Shown here: piece after piece, positions 23,683 to 32,912 of the stretch
How the letters are laid out: each line of letters starts with the position of its first letter
Position numbering within the stretch: position 1 is the stretch's first letter
NCBI RefSeq assembly: GCF_023923225.1
Contig: NZ_CP099489.1
Coordinates: 868,001-932,000 of the forward strand
Length of the DNA stretch: 64,000 nt
Source of the DNA: Ornithinimicrobium faecis
Lineage (GTDB): Bacteria > Actinomycetota > Actinomycetes > Actinomycetales > Dermatophilaceae
Direction of reading: 5' to 3'
Notes under the pieces: generated by a model
Databases searched by the model: none
The model's input: only the letters and a program-made list of their open reading frames with translations
Told to the model about the DNA's origin: nothing
Position numbers and translations under genes: made by a program

Positions 23683-24749
23683 CCCACGGTCCAGGTGTCT
23701 CCACCGCGCAGCAGCGCGGCCAGGTCCTCGTCGGCGGCGGGGCCGCCGGCGCTCGAGCGTGCGCCGTCCACCTGGGCGCGGACCTGGTCGTCGTAGGTCG
23801 GCTTGTTCACGGAGCGGAAGATGCCCATCGGCAGGTGCGTCATCGAGCCGTCGTCCAGCCGGGAGAGGGCGAAGGCGGCCGAGGGGTCGTCCGCCTCCGC
23901 GTCGTGCACGAGGACCGAGTTGGGGTCAGCGTCGGCCTCGGGGGCGACCGACAGTGTCCCGTCGTTGTCTCGCACCACGACGTGCTCGGCACCGGAGCGC
24001 ACCGGCTCGCCGTGCGTCAGGTTCAGGACCCGCGCCTCCTTCTGGTCGCGGTCCTTGAGCAGCTGGAAGGCGCCGTCGTTGAAGATCGGGCAGTTCTGAT
24101 AGATCTCCACCAGGGAGGTGCCCCGGTGCTCGGCTGCGGCCTTGAGGACCGTCGTCAGGTGCTTGCGGTCGGAGTCCATCGTGCGCGCCACGAAGGTGGC
24201 CTCGGCGCCGAGCGCCAGCGAGACCGGGTTGAAGGGGCGGTCCACCGATCCGACCGGGGTCGACTTGGTGACCGAGCCGACGTCCGAGGTGGGGGAGTAC
24301 TGCCCCTTGGTCAGGCCGTAGATCTTGTTGTTGAACAGCAGGATCGTCAAGTTGACGTTGCGGCGCATCGCATGGATCAGGTGGTTGCCGCCGATGCTCA
24401 GCGCGTCACCGTCGCCGGTGATGACCCACACGGACAGGTCCTCCCGGCTGGTGGCCAGACCGGTCGCGATCGCCGGGGCCCGGCCATGGATGGAGTGCAT
24501 GCCATAGGTGTCGAGATAGTAGGGAAAGCGTGAGGAGCAGCCGATGCCGGAGATGAAGACGATGTTCTCGCGGCGCAGCTCGAGGTCGGGCAGGAACCCC
24601 TGGACGGCCGCGAGGACGGCATAGTCGCCGCAGCCCGGGCACCAGCGCACCTCCTGGTCGGAGGTGAAGTCCTTCTTGGTCTGCTGGGGGGCATCCTCAT
24701 CCACCCGCGGGACCCCGTGGGTCCCCGGCATGGGCAGGGCGGTGGTCAT
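23679..24749 (-). CDS. korB: 2-oxoglutarate:ferredoxin oxidoreductase, beta subunit
   Basis: Thiamine-diphosphate-binding half of KorAB, 356 residues. It oxidatively decarboxylates 2-oxoglutarate to succinyl-CoA and reduces ferredoxin. RWCPGCGDYAVL supplies the Cys-Pro-Gly-Cys part of the [4Fe-4S] site, and the second Cys is in GIGCSSRFPYY. The TPP/Mg motif is GDGDALSIGGNH followed by NN in LLFNNKIYGLTKGQ. It overlaps korA upstream and rarD downstream by 4 bases each. In actinobacteria KorAB provides a CO2-dependent, 2-oxoglutarate-dehydrogenase-independent TCA step and the low-potential electrons that go with it. Confidence 0.95.
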   Translation of the reverse strand: MTTALPMPGTHGVPRVDEDAPQQTKKDFTSDQEVRWCPGCGDYAVLAAVQGFLPDLELRRENIVFISGIGCSSRFPYYLDTYGMHSIHGRAPAIATGLATSREDLSVWVITGDGDALSIGGNHLIHAMRRNVNLTILLFNNKIYGLTKGQYSPTSDVGSVTKSTPVGSVDRPFNPVSLALGAEATFVARTMDSDRKHLTTVLKAAAEHRGTSLVEIYQNCPIFNDGAFQLLKDRDQKEARVLNLTHGEPVRSGAEHVVVRDNDGTLSVAPEADADPNSVLVHDAEADDPSAAFALSRLDDGSMTHLPMGIFRSVNKPTYDDQVRAQVDGARSSAGGPAADEDLAALLRGGDTWTVG

Positions 24750-26629
24750 TTCTGCGCTCCTTCCGTGGGCTGCGCGAGGGCCGTGTGGATGACCTCTGCA
24801 AGGTCGGCCGCCGGGAACGGCAACCCGCGCACCGCGGTGTGTGACTGGACGTCCACCAGATAGGTCCCGCGCAGCAGCAGGGCCAGCTGGCCGAGGTTCA
24901 TCTCCGGCACGATCACCCGGTCGTAGGCCCGCAGCACGTCACCGAGGTTGCGGGGGAACGGGTTGAGGTGACGCAGGTGCGCACGTGCCACCGAGGCTCC
25001 GGTGGCGCGGACCAGTCGGGTGGCCGCCGCGATCGGACCGTAGGTCGAGCCCCACCCGAGCACCAGGACGCGGGCCTGTCCCGACGGGTCGTCGACCTCC
25101 AGGTCTGCGATGGTGTCAGCGATGCCGTCGATCTTGGCCTGGCGCAGGCGCGTCATCTTGTCGTGGTTGTCCGGGTCGTAGGAGATATGACCGGTGACGT
25201 CGGCCTTCTCGATGCCTCCGATGCGGTGCTCCAGGCCGGCCGTGCCCGGCACGGCCCAGGGGCGGGCCAGCGTCTTCGGGTCACGCAGGAAGGGGTGGAA
25301 GACGGCCTTGCCGTCGGCGTCTGTGTCGTTGGGGCCGGTGGCGAACTCCACCTCCAGGTCGGGCAGGTCCTCCACGGACGGCACCTGCCAGGGCTCCGAG
25401 CCGTTGGCCAGATAGCCGTCGGAGAGCACGATGACCGGGGTGCGGTAGGTCGTCGCGATGCGCACCGCCTCCATCGCGATGTCGAAGCAGTCCGAGGGCG
25501 ACTGCGGGGCGATCACCGCGACCGGGGACTCCCCGTTGCGGCCGTGGATGGCCTGGAGCAGGTCGGACTGCTCGGTCTTGGTCGGCAGACCGGTGCTCGG
25601 CCCGCCGCGCTGGATGTCCAGGATGATCAGGGGAAGCTCGGTGGAGACCCCGAGGCCGATGGTCTCGGCCTTGAGTGCCAGACCCGGGCCGGATGTTGAC
25701 GTGATCCCCAGTGCACCACCGAAACTCGCGCCCAGCGCCATCCCCACCGCCGCGATCTCGTCCTCGGCCTGCAGGGTGGTCACGTCATAGCGCTTCATGC
25801 CGGACAGCGTGTGCAGGATGTCGGAGGCCGGGGTGATCGGATAGCTGCCCAGGACCATCGGCAGCCCCGAGCGCTGCGCCGCCGTCACCAGGCCCAGGGC
25901 CATCGCCGAGTTGCCGGTGATGGTGCGGTAGGTGCCCGGCGGCATGACAGCCGGAGCCACCTCGAAACGCACCGCGAAGTCCTCGGTGGTCTCGCCGTAG
26001 TTGAAGCCGGCGCGCAGGGCCGTCAGGTTAGCCTCGAGGATCTCCGGAGCCTTGGCGAACTTGGCGCGCAGGAAGGCCTCGGTGCCCTCCAGCGGACGGG
26101 AGTACATCCACGACAGCAGCCCGAGGGCGAGCATGTTCTTGGCCCGCTCCTTCTCCTTGCGGGTTAGGTCAAACTGCGCGAGCGCCTCCACCGTGATCGA
26201 GGTCAGTGCGATCTCGTGCACGTGCCAGGACTCCAGGCTGCCGTCCTCGACCGGGCTGGCGGCATAGCCGACCTTGGCCAGGTTGCGCTTGGAGAACTCG
26301 TCGGTGTTGACGATGATCGTGCTGCCTCGTGGCAGATCCGGCAGATTGGCCATCAGCGCCGCTGGGTTCATCGCCACGAGGACGTCCGGCTGGTCGCCGG
26401 GCGTGAGCACATCGTGGTCGGCGAAGTGCAGCTGGAAGCTGGAGACGCCGGGCAGAGTGCCCGCGGGGGCGCGGATCTCGGCCGGGAAGTTGGGCAGGGT
26501 GGACAGGTCGTTGCCCAGGGCCGCAGTCTCGGAGGTGAAGCGGTCTCCGGTTAGTTGCATCCCGTCACCCGAGTCGCCGGCGAACCGGATCACCACACGG
26601 TCCAACCGTTGCAGGGGCTTGCTGCTCAT
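24746..26629 (-). CDS. korA: 2-oxoglutarate:ferredoxin oxidoreductase, alpha subunit
   Basis: Partner of KorB, 627 residues, with the gamma domain fused at the N-terminus (GDSGDGMQLTGDRF, near 16-29) and the alpha/pyrimidine domain after about residue 200 (GSYPITPASDILH, TSTSGPGLALKAE). The C-terminal domain ends in the usual VVPEMNLGQL-like segment (IVPEMNLGQLALLLRG). I use the ATG at 26629 (MSSKPLQRL). The same frame is open for 1.3 kb further upstream, but that stretch is antisense to a lipoprotein gene and not coding. No ribosome binding site is obvious. Confidence 0.95.
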   Translation of the reverse strand: MSSKPLQRLDRVVIRFAGDSGDGMQLTGDRFTSETAALGNDLSTLPNFPAEIRAPAGTLPGVSSFQLHFADHDVLTPGDQPDVLVAMNPAALMANLPDLPRGSTIIVNTDEFSKRNLAKVGYAASPVEDGSLESWHVHEIALTSITVEALAQFDLTRKEKERAKNMLALGLLSWMYSRPLEGTEAFLRAKFAKAPEILEANLTALRAGFNYGETTEDFAVRFEVAPAVMPPGTYRTITGNSAMALGLVTAAQRSGLPMVLGSYPITPASDILHTLSGMKRYDVTTLQAEDEIAAVGMALGASFGGALGITSTSGPGLALKAETIGLGVSTELPLIILDIQRGGPSTGLPTKTEQSDLLQAIHGRNGESPVAVIAPQSPSDCFDIAMEAVRIATTYRTPVIVLSDGYLANGSEPWQVPSVEDLPDLEVEFATGPNDTDADGKAVFHPFLRDPKTLARPWAVPGTAGLEHRIGGIEKADVTGHISYDPDNHDKMTRLRQAKIDGIADTIADLEVDDPSGQARVLVLGWGSTYGPIAAATRLVRATGASVARAHLRHLNPFPRNLGDVLRAYDRVIVPEMNLGQLALLLRGTYLVDVQSHTAVRGLPFPAADLAEVIHTALAQPTEGAQK

Positions 26630-26710
26630 CGCGGGGATGTCACCAGATCTCGTCGCGCGGATACGTCCTTCCCATGGTAGGCCCGTTCGTGGCGGGGAGT
26701 GCCCTCTGGC

Positions 26711-26716
26711 TAATGT
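26711..26716 (+). promoter_or_regulatory. -10 box (TAATGT) of a probably leaderless transcript
   Basis: TAATGT ends 7 bases before the ATG at 26724 with no ribosome binding site between. It sits in the 94-base divergent region shared with korA. Confidence 0.5.
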
Positions 26717-26723
26717 TTGTGTG

Positions 26724-28202
26724 ATGAGGGGAACAGTTGCGATCGCCTGTGCCGCTGTGCTGCTGACGGCGGGGTGCAGCACCGGGGGCGACCCCAGCGA
26801 GGAGGCCGGCGTCGGCGAGGTGACGCAGACCGCGTCAGGGAGCGGACCGGACGCGTCGCAGGAGAGCCTCCCGGTCACGACGGCTCCCGACGACGGTGCA
26901 GGCGCGACGTCGACGGCGGCTCCGGCTCCACCGACGGACCTGGGGGCACTGGACGGCCCACTGAGGGAGGCGAGCCAGTGGGTGCTGGACCAGCTGGCAC
27001 CTGGCGCCACCGGGCCCAGCGCCGAGGAGGCTGAGGCGCGTTTTGCGTCCGACTTTCTCGACCAGGTGCCGGCCGACCAACTTGAGCTGGTGTTCGCGAC
27101 CTTCCGCGAGGGGGCGCCGCTGACGTTGACCGGGGTCGAGGACGTGCAGGAGCACCCGGACGGGTCCGCGGGCACCGTGTTGACGCTCTCCGGTGACGAC
27201 CCGATCCGGCTGTCGATCAGGGTCGACGCGGACGGCCTGATCTCCGGTCTCCTGCTGCAACCAGGCACCCCGTCCGACCTCCCCGAGGTCAGCTCGTGGG
27301 ACGGGCTGGACGGACAGTTCGCGGCCCTGGGCGGCACCAACCAGGTGTTTGTCGGTGAGGTCGCCGACGGTGCCTGCGAGACCGTCCACCAGACCAGCGA
27401 CCAGCCTGAGCCAGCCCCGTCGGGGTCGGTCTTCAAACTCATCGTGCTCTCCGCCGTGGTCGAGGCCATCGGCGCCGGAGAGCTCACGTGGGACGAGGAC
27501 CTCACGATCGTCCCGGAGCTGAAGAGCCTGCCCACCGGCGAGCTGCAGGACCGAGCCGACGGATCCACCGTCCCGGTGCGTGAGGCCGCCGGCCTGATGA
27601 TCTCGATCAGCGACAACACCGCCACCGACCTGCTGATGGACGCCGTCGGACCGGAGCGGCTGCAGGCAGCCGTGGAGCGGGTCAGTGACGACCCGGACCG
27701 GCTGACGCCGCTGCTCAGCACCCGCCAGCTCTTCCAGCTCGGGTGGAATGCCCCCGAGGTGCGGGAGCAGTGGGCGCAGGCCGACGTCAGCGAGCGCGAG
27801 CAGCTGGTGCAGGAGTTGCCCGAGGACCTGAGTGCCCTGCAGGGCAACCCGTTCGCCGTCAATGAGGTCCTCTGGCCAGAGGGTGTCGGCTGGTTCCTCA
27901 CCGGCGAGGAGATCTGCACGGCCCACGCCGTCCTGCAGGACCAGGCCGACACGGAGGCGGGTCAGCCGGTGCGCGACATCCTGAGCGCCAACCCCGGCCT
28001 GCCCGTGCCCGAGGGCGCCACCTACCAGGGGTTCAAGGGTGGCTCCGTGCCCGGCGTGCTGGCCTACAGCTTCTATGTGGAAGACGGCGAGGAGGGCGCT
28101 GGCACGGTGCTGAGCGTTCAGATCTCCCACGAGCGGGCCATCATGGCCAACAGTTTCACCGAGCTCACCCAATCGGCGCTGGGGCTGCTGGTCACGCCGT
28201 GA
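26724..28202 (+). CDS. Lipoprotein with class A beta-lactamase-like fold
   Basis: Exported lipoprotein of 492 residues. The lipobox LLTAGC puts the lipidated Cys at residue 17. A Ser/Thr/Pro-rich linker follows to about 75. An NTF2-like domain (about 80-190; FASDFLDQVP, LTLSGDDPIRLSIRVD) comes before a serine-hydrolase domain. All three penicillin-recognising motifs are visible: S235-x-x-K238 (GSVFK), S296-D-N298, and K438-G-G in place of KTG. The two-domain order matches the ORF12 type known from clavulanic-acid clusters. Activity could be beta-lactam or ester hydrolysis, or none; the acylation Glu of true class A enzymes is not confirmed. The frame is open upstream inside korA's antisense, but the ATG behind the -10 box fits the signal peptide. 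Confidence 0.85.
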   Translation: MRGTVAIACAAVLLTAGCSTGGDPSEEAGVGEVTQTASGSGPDASQESLPVTTAPDDGAGATSTAAPAPPTDLGALDGPLREASQWVLDQLAPGATGPSAEEAEARFASDFLDQVPADQLELVFATFREGAPLTLTGVEDVQEHPDGSAGTVLTLSGDDPIRLSIRVDADGLISGLLLQPGTPSDLPEVSSWDGLDGQFAALGGTNQVFVGEVADGACETVHQTSDQPEPAPSGSVFKLIVLSAVVEAIGAGELTWDEDLTIVPELKSLPTGELQDRADGSTVPVREAAGLMISISDNTATDLLMDAVGPERLQAAVERVSDDPDRLTPLLSTRQLFQLGWNAPEVREQWAQADVSEREQLVQELPEDLSALQGNPFAVNEVLWPEGVGWFLTGEEICTAHAVLQDQADTEAGQPVRDILSANPGLPVPEGATYQGFKGGSVPGVLAYSFYVEDGEEGAGTVLSVQISHERAIMANSFTELTQSALGLLVTP

Positions 28203-28276
28203 CGTCCGTGCCTGCGGGCGTTGACCGGCTGTGGTGCCCGACGAGGGGTGTCGGTCGTCCGTGACAGGCTGACGCC

Positions 28277-29437
28277 ATGATCCGCACGATCGCCGTCCAG
28301 GGGTATCGCTCGGTCCGGGACCTGACCCTCGAGCTCGACGGACTCGATGTGGTGACCGGCGCCAACGGGGCCGGCAAGTCCAATCTCTATCGCGCCCTGA
28401 GACTGTTGGCCGGTTGCGCGGACGGATCCGTCGTCGGTGCCATCGCCCGCGACGGCGGACTCGCGTCCCTGTTGTGGGCCGGCATGGAGCGACCGACCAA
28501 GAGCGTCCTGTCCGGCGACTCGCCGGCCCAGGGGACCGTGCGCAAGGGGCCCGTTGGTCTCCGACTGGGTTATGCGAGTGACGAGCTGGGTTATCTGGTC
28601 GACCTCGGGATCCCGCCACCTGGCCACAGTCCGTTCGTGAATGACCCCGAGCTCAAGCGTGAGCAGATCTTCCATGGCGCCGTCGCTCGGCCCGGCAGCC
28701 TGTTGGTCGATCGACGCGGGGCGAGCGTCCGGGTCCGGGATGACACCTGGCGCACCCTGGACTGGCAGGTGCTGCCGCACCAGTCCGTGCTCGCGGAGGC
28801 GGCCGGCGTGGAGAACGCACCAGAGATCGTGTCAGTCCGGGACAGCATCCGGTCCTGGCGCTTCTATGACCACTTCAGGACCGACCCGGAGGCCCCAGCC
28901 CGCCAGCCGTGCGTCGGCACCGTCTCGCCCGTGCTGGACGCAGACGGTGCCAACCTGCCTGCAGCCCTGGCCACCATCGAGTTCCAGGGTGATGGCGAGG
29001 GGGTGGGCCGCGCGGTGCAGGATGCCTTCCCGGGGTCGTCGCTGACCCTCGACACCCTTGACGACGGCCGGGTCAGGGTGCTGTTGCGCCAGCCCGGGCT
29101 CCTCCGTCCGCTCGACCTCGGGGAGGTCTCGGACGGGACCTTGCGTTATCTGTTGCTCGTGGCGGCGCTGAAGACCACGCGGCCGCCCGGGTTGATGGTG
29201 CTCAACGAGCCGGAGACCAGCCTGCACCGTGACCTGATCCCCGCGCTCGCGGGACTGATCGCCGAGGTGGCGGCGACCACACAGGTGATCGTGGTGACCC
29301 ACGCGCCGGACCTGATCGCTGAGCTCATCCGCCGCGGAGCCTGTCGTCACGAGTTGGTCAAGGATGCCGGTGGCACGTCCGTGGAGGGGTCAGGTGGCCT
29401 GCTGGACGGAGCCCGCTGGTCCTGGCCCACGCGCTGA
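28277..29437 (+). CDS. AAA-type ATPase (RecF/AAA_21-like)
   Basis: Predicted ATPase of 386 residues with an ABC/SMC-like head. The N-terminus IRTIAVQGYRSVRDLTLEL is the RecF-like strand-turn. Walker A is GANGAGKSN (about 33-41), the signature-like VSDGTLRYLLLVAAL is near 290, and the Walker B region is LMVLNEPETSLH. The Asn in Walker B (NEPE) is, as I recall, normal for this family (COG4637). There is no fused nuclease domain (no TOPRIM) and no obvious partner toxin next to it, so it is not an OLD-type defence protein. Role unknown. Confidence 0.85.
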   Translation: MIRTIAVQGYRSVRDLTLELDGLDVVTGANGAGKSNLYRALRLLAGCADGSVVGAIARDGGLASLLWAGMERPTKSVLSGDSPAQGTVRKGPVGLRLGYASDELGYLVDLGIPPPGHSPFVNDPELKREQIFHGAVARPGSLLVDRRGASVRVRDDTWRTLDWQVLPHQSVLAEAAGVENAPEIVSVRDSIRSWRFYDHFRTDPEAPARQPCVGTVSPVLDADGANLPAALATIEFQGDGEGVGRAVQDAFPGSSLTLDTLDDGRVRVLLRQPGLLRPLDLGEVSDGTLRYLLLVAALKTTRPPGLMVLNEPETSLHRDLIPALAGLIAEVAATTQVIVVTHAPDLIAELIRRGACRHELVKDAGGTSVEGSGGLLDGARWSWPTR

Positions 29438-29456
29438 CCGGGCGGTTGCCTCAACG

Positions 29457-29514
29457 CTCACCAGCCCGGTCACCGCAGCACTCACCAGCCCGGTCACCGC
29501 AGCACTCACCAGCC
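29457..29514. repeat. 24-bp tandem repeat (2.4 copies)
   Basis: Two exact copies of a 24-bp unit (29457-29480 and 29481-29504; begins CTCACCAGCCCGGTCACCGC), then a partial third of 10 bases. It lies in the 105-base space between the ATPase stop and the convergent SGNH-like gene. No hairpin terminator stands out there. Function unknown. Confidence 0.75.
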
Positions 29515-29542
29515 GGCCACGGCAGGGACTGCCTTGCCGGGG

Positions 29543-30871
29543 TCACAATCTGGCCAGCAACTCCAGGATCGCGTGCGGCATGCTCGGGGGCAGCGGATCA
29601 TCCGGGTCGAACGGGTCCGTGGGCCCGGTCGGGTCCGGGTCAAAGCCGGTCGGTTCCGGGTCGAAGCCAGTCGGGTCCGGTTCGGTCGGCTCCGGGTCGG
29701 TGGTGGGCGGCGGGGTCGTCGGAGGCGGGGTTGTCGGAGGCGGGGTCGTCGGCTCCGGGTCGGTCGTGGGCGGCGGGGTCGTCGGAGGTGGCGGCGGCGG
29801 AGGTGGCGGCGTGTAGGGCGGGGGGGTGTAGGGAGGCGGGTCATCCGGCGGAGGAGTGTAGGGCGGCGGGTCGTCCGGCGGGGGAGTGTAGGGCGGCGGG
29901 TCGACCGGCGGTGCCTCACCGGTCGGCTCCTCGGTCGGCTGGGTCGCGGTCGGCAGGGTCGGCTGCAGGATCTCCGGGGGTGTGGTCGGCTCGACCGGTG
30001 CCAGCTCGACACCGAACGTCTCCACCTGCACGATCTGTGCCCAGCGGGCAGCGCCCGCCAGGTTGACCGAGAGTGGGTCCCGGGTCGACACCGTCAGCTC
30101 GGTGAGGTCCTCATCCTCGAAGACCTCCGCGATGTCGATGACTGGCACATCGGAGTCCTGCGCCCACTCCCGGGTCAGGTCGATCAACTGATCGGCACCG
30201 TCCTGACGAGGGGGTTGCACCACGGCGTAGGCCTCGGCGCCAGTCGTGTCCTGCAGCGCAGACCACAACTCGTCGAGGTCACTCTCCAGATCCTCGTCGG
30301 TGTTTGACCGGCCGAAGTTGATGAGCACGACGTCGGTGCCCGACGGCACATAGGCGCCGATGCGCTCGGCGGCGTAGTCGGGGGTGCCACCGACCAGGCT
30401 CGCGTTGAAGATGCTGACCGAGGACTCACCCTCGCCCAGGAGGGTCGGGTCGCCGTATTCCGTCGGGTCGGAAGCAGTCGGGGTGAGGTATTCGACGGTG
30501 CGCTCGGTGGCCAGCAACTCTGCCCAGGCCCGCACCCAGTCGGCGGGGTCGGTGCCGGTCTGGTCGCCGAGCACGACAATGGTCAGATCCTCCCCGTCCT
30601 CGAACCGCTCGCTCAGGTCGGGGCCATCACTGGTCGCCGTGTTCATGTCCGCGGTGGGCGGCGGCATCAGCGTGGGGGTGGCCGTGCGGGAGGCCGTGTC
30701 GTCGACGGAGTCCGGCTGAGGACCCTGGCTGGTGGGAGCCGCGTCGTCGGGTTTGAACAGGTCAGTCACGCTGCGGCTGGAGGTCGCCATGACCAGCACT
30801 GCCACCAACAAAATGTTGACCAGGATGATCACCAGCCCCAAGCTGGCACCACGAACTCTGCGCGTCGTCAC
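29543..30871 (-). CDS. Membrane-anchored SGNH-like protein with proline-rich tail
   Basis: Protein of 442 residues. One transmembrane anchor (about 11-29) is followed by a Thr/Pro linker (40-85), an SGNH/GDSL-like domain (about 95-285) and a low-complexity tail (about 290-425) of PPPYTPPPDD-type repeats, a run of ten or so Pro, then DPEPT repeats. The usual catalytic residues look lost: block I reads GDQ (102-104) instead of GDS, and the DxxH block reads DPLSVN. Block III survives weakly as FGRSNTDED. It is thus probably non-enzymatic, perhaps a cell-wall or glycan-binding protein. It shares strand with the downstream-facing Wzt/Wzm-glycosyltransferase genes, from which 126 bases separate it. 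Start is GTG. Confidence 0.8.
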   Translation of the reverse strand: MTTRRVRGASLGLVIILVNILLVAVLVMATSSRSVTDLFKPDDAAPTSQGPQPDSVDDTASRTATPTLMPPPTADMNTATSDGPDLSERFEDGEDLTIVVLGDQTGTDPADWVRAWAELLATERTVEYLTPTASDPTEYGDPTLLGEGESSVSIFNASLVGGTPDYAAERIGAYVPSGTDVVLINFGRSNTDEDLESDLDELWSALQDTTGAEAYAVVQPPRQDGADQLIDLTREWAQDSDVPVIDIAEVFEDEDLTELTVSTRDPLSVNLAGAARWAQIVQVETFGVELAPVEPTTPPEILQPTLPTATQPTEEPTGEAPPVDPPPYTPPPDDPPPYTPPPDDPPPYTPPPYTPPPPPPPPPTTPPPTTDPEPTTPPPTTPPPTTPPPTTDPEPTEPDPTGFDPEPTGFDPDPTGPTDPFDPDDPLPPSMPHAILELLARL

Positions 30872-30997
30872 CTGTTAGTCGTCTCTCATGATCACATATA
30901 CCCCGGAAGAGCGTAGCGCAGGCTGGGCCAGGACGACGCATCCTCAACCTGTGGCCAGGTGGGCTCGTGGGGCGAGTGAGACACACGCCACGATGCT

Positions 30998-31999
30998 TTA
31001 GGGCGTGGTTTCGTCCCCGTCGCCCTGCCGGGGCCGCTCTGATTTCGGGGACGCGTCGCGCTGCGGCTTCTCGCTCGGCCCGGACGTGCCAGCCTTCTTG
31101 GGCTTGCCGCTCTTGCCGGCCTTGCCACTCTTGGCCGCCTTGTCGGCCTTCGTCGCCTTGGCCAGGGCCTCGGCCATCGCGGCGCCCTTGGCGCTCTCCT
31201 GGCGCAGGATCTTCTCCGCCACGTCGTGCTTGCCGTTCGCGACGTTCCAGGCCCACCACCGATACATGGTGGCGGTCTCCTTGGCTGGCCCGTCCTGGAC
31301 GAGCTCACCGTGGTGCAGCCAGATGGCCCGGGTGCAGGTCTGCTCCACGGTCTGCCCGGAGTGGGTGACGAGGAAGACGGTGCCAGCCTGCTCCCGGATC
31401 TGGTCCATGCGCTCCTCGGCACGGTTGCGGGACGTCTCGTCGCCGGTGGCCAGGGCCTCGTCGATCAACAGGATCTCCGGCTGGCTCGCTGCGGCAATGG
31501 CGAAGCGCAGGCGTGAGCCCATGCCGGCGGAGTAGGTTTTCATCGGGCGGTGGATCGCCGGCCCCAGGTTGGCCTGGGAGATCACCAAGTCGATGGCGTC
31601 CTCGAGGTCCTCGCGGAAGAAACCCATGGCCAGCAGGCCGAGCCGGGCGTTGGCCAGACCGGAGAGCTCGGGCTGCAGCGCAGCATTGACACCGAGCAGG
31701 ATCGGCTGTGCTGTTGCCTTGACCGCCCCGCGCGTGGGGACATCGAGGCCGGCGATGAGCCGCAGCAGGGTGCTCTTGCCCGACCCGTTGATGCCGATGA
31801 CCCCGATGGACTCGCCGGAGTGCGCGGTGAAGGAGACCTGCTTCAGAGCCTCCAGTTTGACCATGGGGCGCCACCCGAAGCGGGCCAGGGCACGCGGCAC
31901 AGGTCCGAGATCCTTGAGCTTCTCCAGGCTCGGCACCTTGAAGGTGCGGCTGACCCGGTCGACGACGACGGTCGGATGGCCCTTACTGCTGCTGGGCAT
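30998..31999 (-). CDS. Polysaccharide/teichoic-acid ABC exporter, ATP-binding subunit
   Basis: ATPase of the Wzt/TagH type, 333 residues, that powers export of a lipid-linked glycan. Walker A GINGSGKST, signature-like KTYSAGMGSRLRFA and Walker B EILLIDEALATGD are typical of this export group. After about residue 255 there is no carbohydrate-binding domain. Instead there is a Lys/Ala/Gly-rich tail (repeats of KAGKSGK type) to the end, probably disordered. The start overlaps the permease gene by 17 bases. Confidence 0.92.
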   Translation of the reverse strand: MPSSSKGHPTVVVDRVSRTFKVPSLEKLKDLGPVPRALARFGWRPMVKLEALKQVSFTAHSGESIGVIGINGSGKSTLLRLIAGLDVPTRGAVKATAQPILLGVNAALQPELSGLANARLGLLAMGFFREDLEDAIDLVISQANLGPAIHRPMKTYSAGMGSRLRFAIAAASQPEILLIDEALATGDETSRNRAEERMDQIREQAGTVFLVTHSGQTVEQTCTRAIWLHHGELVQDGPAKETATMYRWWAWNVANGKHDVAEKILRQESAKGAAMAEALAKATKADKAAKSGKAGKSGKPKKAGTSGPSEKPQRDASPKSERPRQGDGDETTP

Positions 32000-32912
32000 A
32001 ACTCTCCTCCCCCTGCCAGAAATAGAGGAAGGCCATCAGGGGGGTGACGACCGCCCAGGCCCCCAGGATCATCCAGCTGCGCGCATCCGGAACGGTGTTG
32101 GAGAGCAGGATGTCGCGGGACATCTCCAGGACGAGATACATCGGGTTGGCCTGCAGGACCGCGAGCCAGAACTCGTGCTGGACGAACCGCGTGATCGGGA
32201 AGATGACGCCCGAGCCATAGAACCAGAGCCTGGTCAGGAAGCCGAGGAAGAACTTCAGGTCCGGCAGGGCCGATCCCAGACGGGCGCAGTAGAGGACCAC
32301 GCCGGCGTTGAACAGGGCCTGGAGCAGGAAGACGACGGGGAAGAGCACCCAGGTCCAGCCGGGCTCCACGGGATGGTCGTTGGGGGCCAGGACGATGAGG
32401 AGGAGGAACATCGTGGCCAGGACCGGGGCCATGGAGAGGATCTCGCGAGTGAGTACGGCCAGCGGGATGGACGCCCGCGGGAACGAGAACGACTGCAGCA
32501 GGTTGCGACTGGAGATCATTGCGGAGACCGATGAGTTCGTGGCTCGCGTCGTGAACGTGAACATGAAGATGCCGATGAGCAGGAAGCCCACGAAGTTGTC
32601 CATGCCGCGATCAACCTTGAGGATCAGGGCAAAAATGATGTAGTAGGTCAGGCCGTCCAGGATCGGCTTGCCGATCAGCCACAGGTTGCCCAGGAGATAG
32701 TCGCGGTTGCCGGAAAAGGCACGTGCTCGCGAGTCGGCATAGATGAAGTGCCGACGCTGCCAGAGGTCATGCAGGTAGATGCCGAGCGGCGGTCGTCGGC
32801 CGATGGTGCGCAACTTCGGGGCGACGGTCGCGACCGAGACGTCTGGGTCGAACCCTGCTCCGGCCCCGGAGCCGTCTCTGGGACCGTCCATGGGGCCGCT
32901 GCTGCGCGTCAC
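31983..32912 (-). CDS. Polysaccharide/teichoic-acid ABC exporter, permease
   Basis: ABC-2 type permease of the Wzm/TagG group, 309 residues, with about six membrane helices after a 60-residue cytoplasmic N-terminus. Recognisable segments are SGNRDYLLGNLWLIGKPILD (typical of TagG-like exporters) and FFLGFLTRLWFYGSGVIFP. The GTG start overlaps the upstream glycosyltransferase stop by 4 bases. It works with the ATP-binding subunit encoded next. Confidence 0.92.
   Translation of the reverse strand: MTRSSGPMDGPRDGSGAGAGFDPDVSVATVAPKLRTIGRRPPLGIYLHDLWQRRHFIYADSRARAFSGNRDYLLGNLWLIGKPILDGLTYYIIFALILKVDRGMDNFVGFLLIGIFMFTFTTRATNSSVSAMISSRNLLQSFSFPRASIPLAVLTREILSMAPVLATMFLLLIVLAPNDHPVEPGWTWVLFPVVFLLQALFNAGVVLYCARLGSALPDLKFFLGFLTRLWFYGSGVIFPITRFVQHEFWLAVLQANPMYLVLEMSRDILLSNTVPDARSWMILGAWAVVTPLMAFLYFWQGEESYAQQQ

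Noticed and set aside
26630..27952. Extension of korA by 441 codons
   Set aside because: It runs antisense through the lipoprotein gene, is Ser/Arg-rich and bears no resemblance to KorA.
28277..29437. OLD/Gabija-like or other defence ATPase
   Set aside because: No TOPRIM or nuclease domain and no helicase or partner gene nearby. The Asn in Walker B seems normal for its family.
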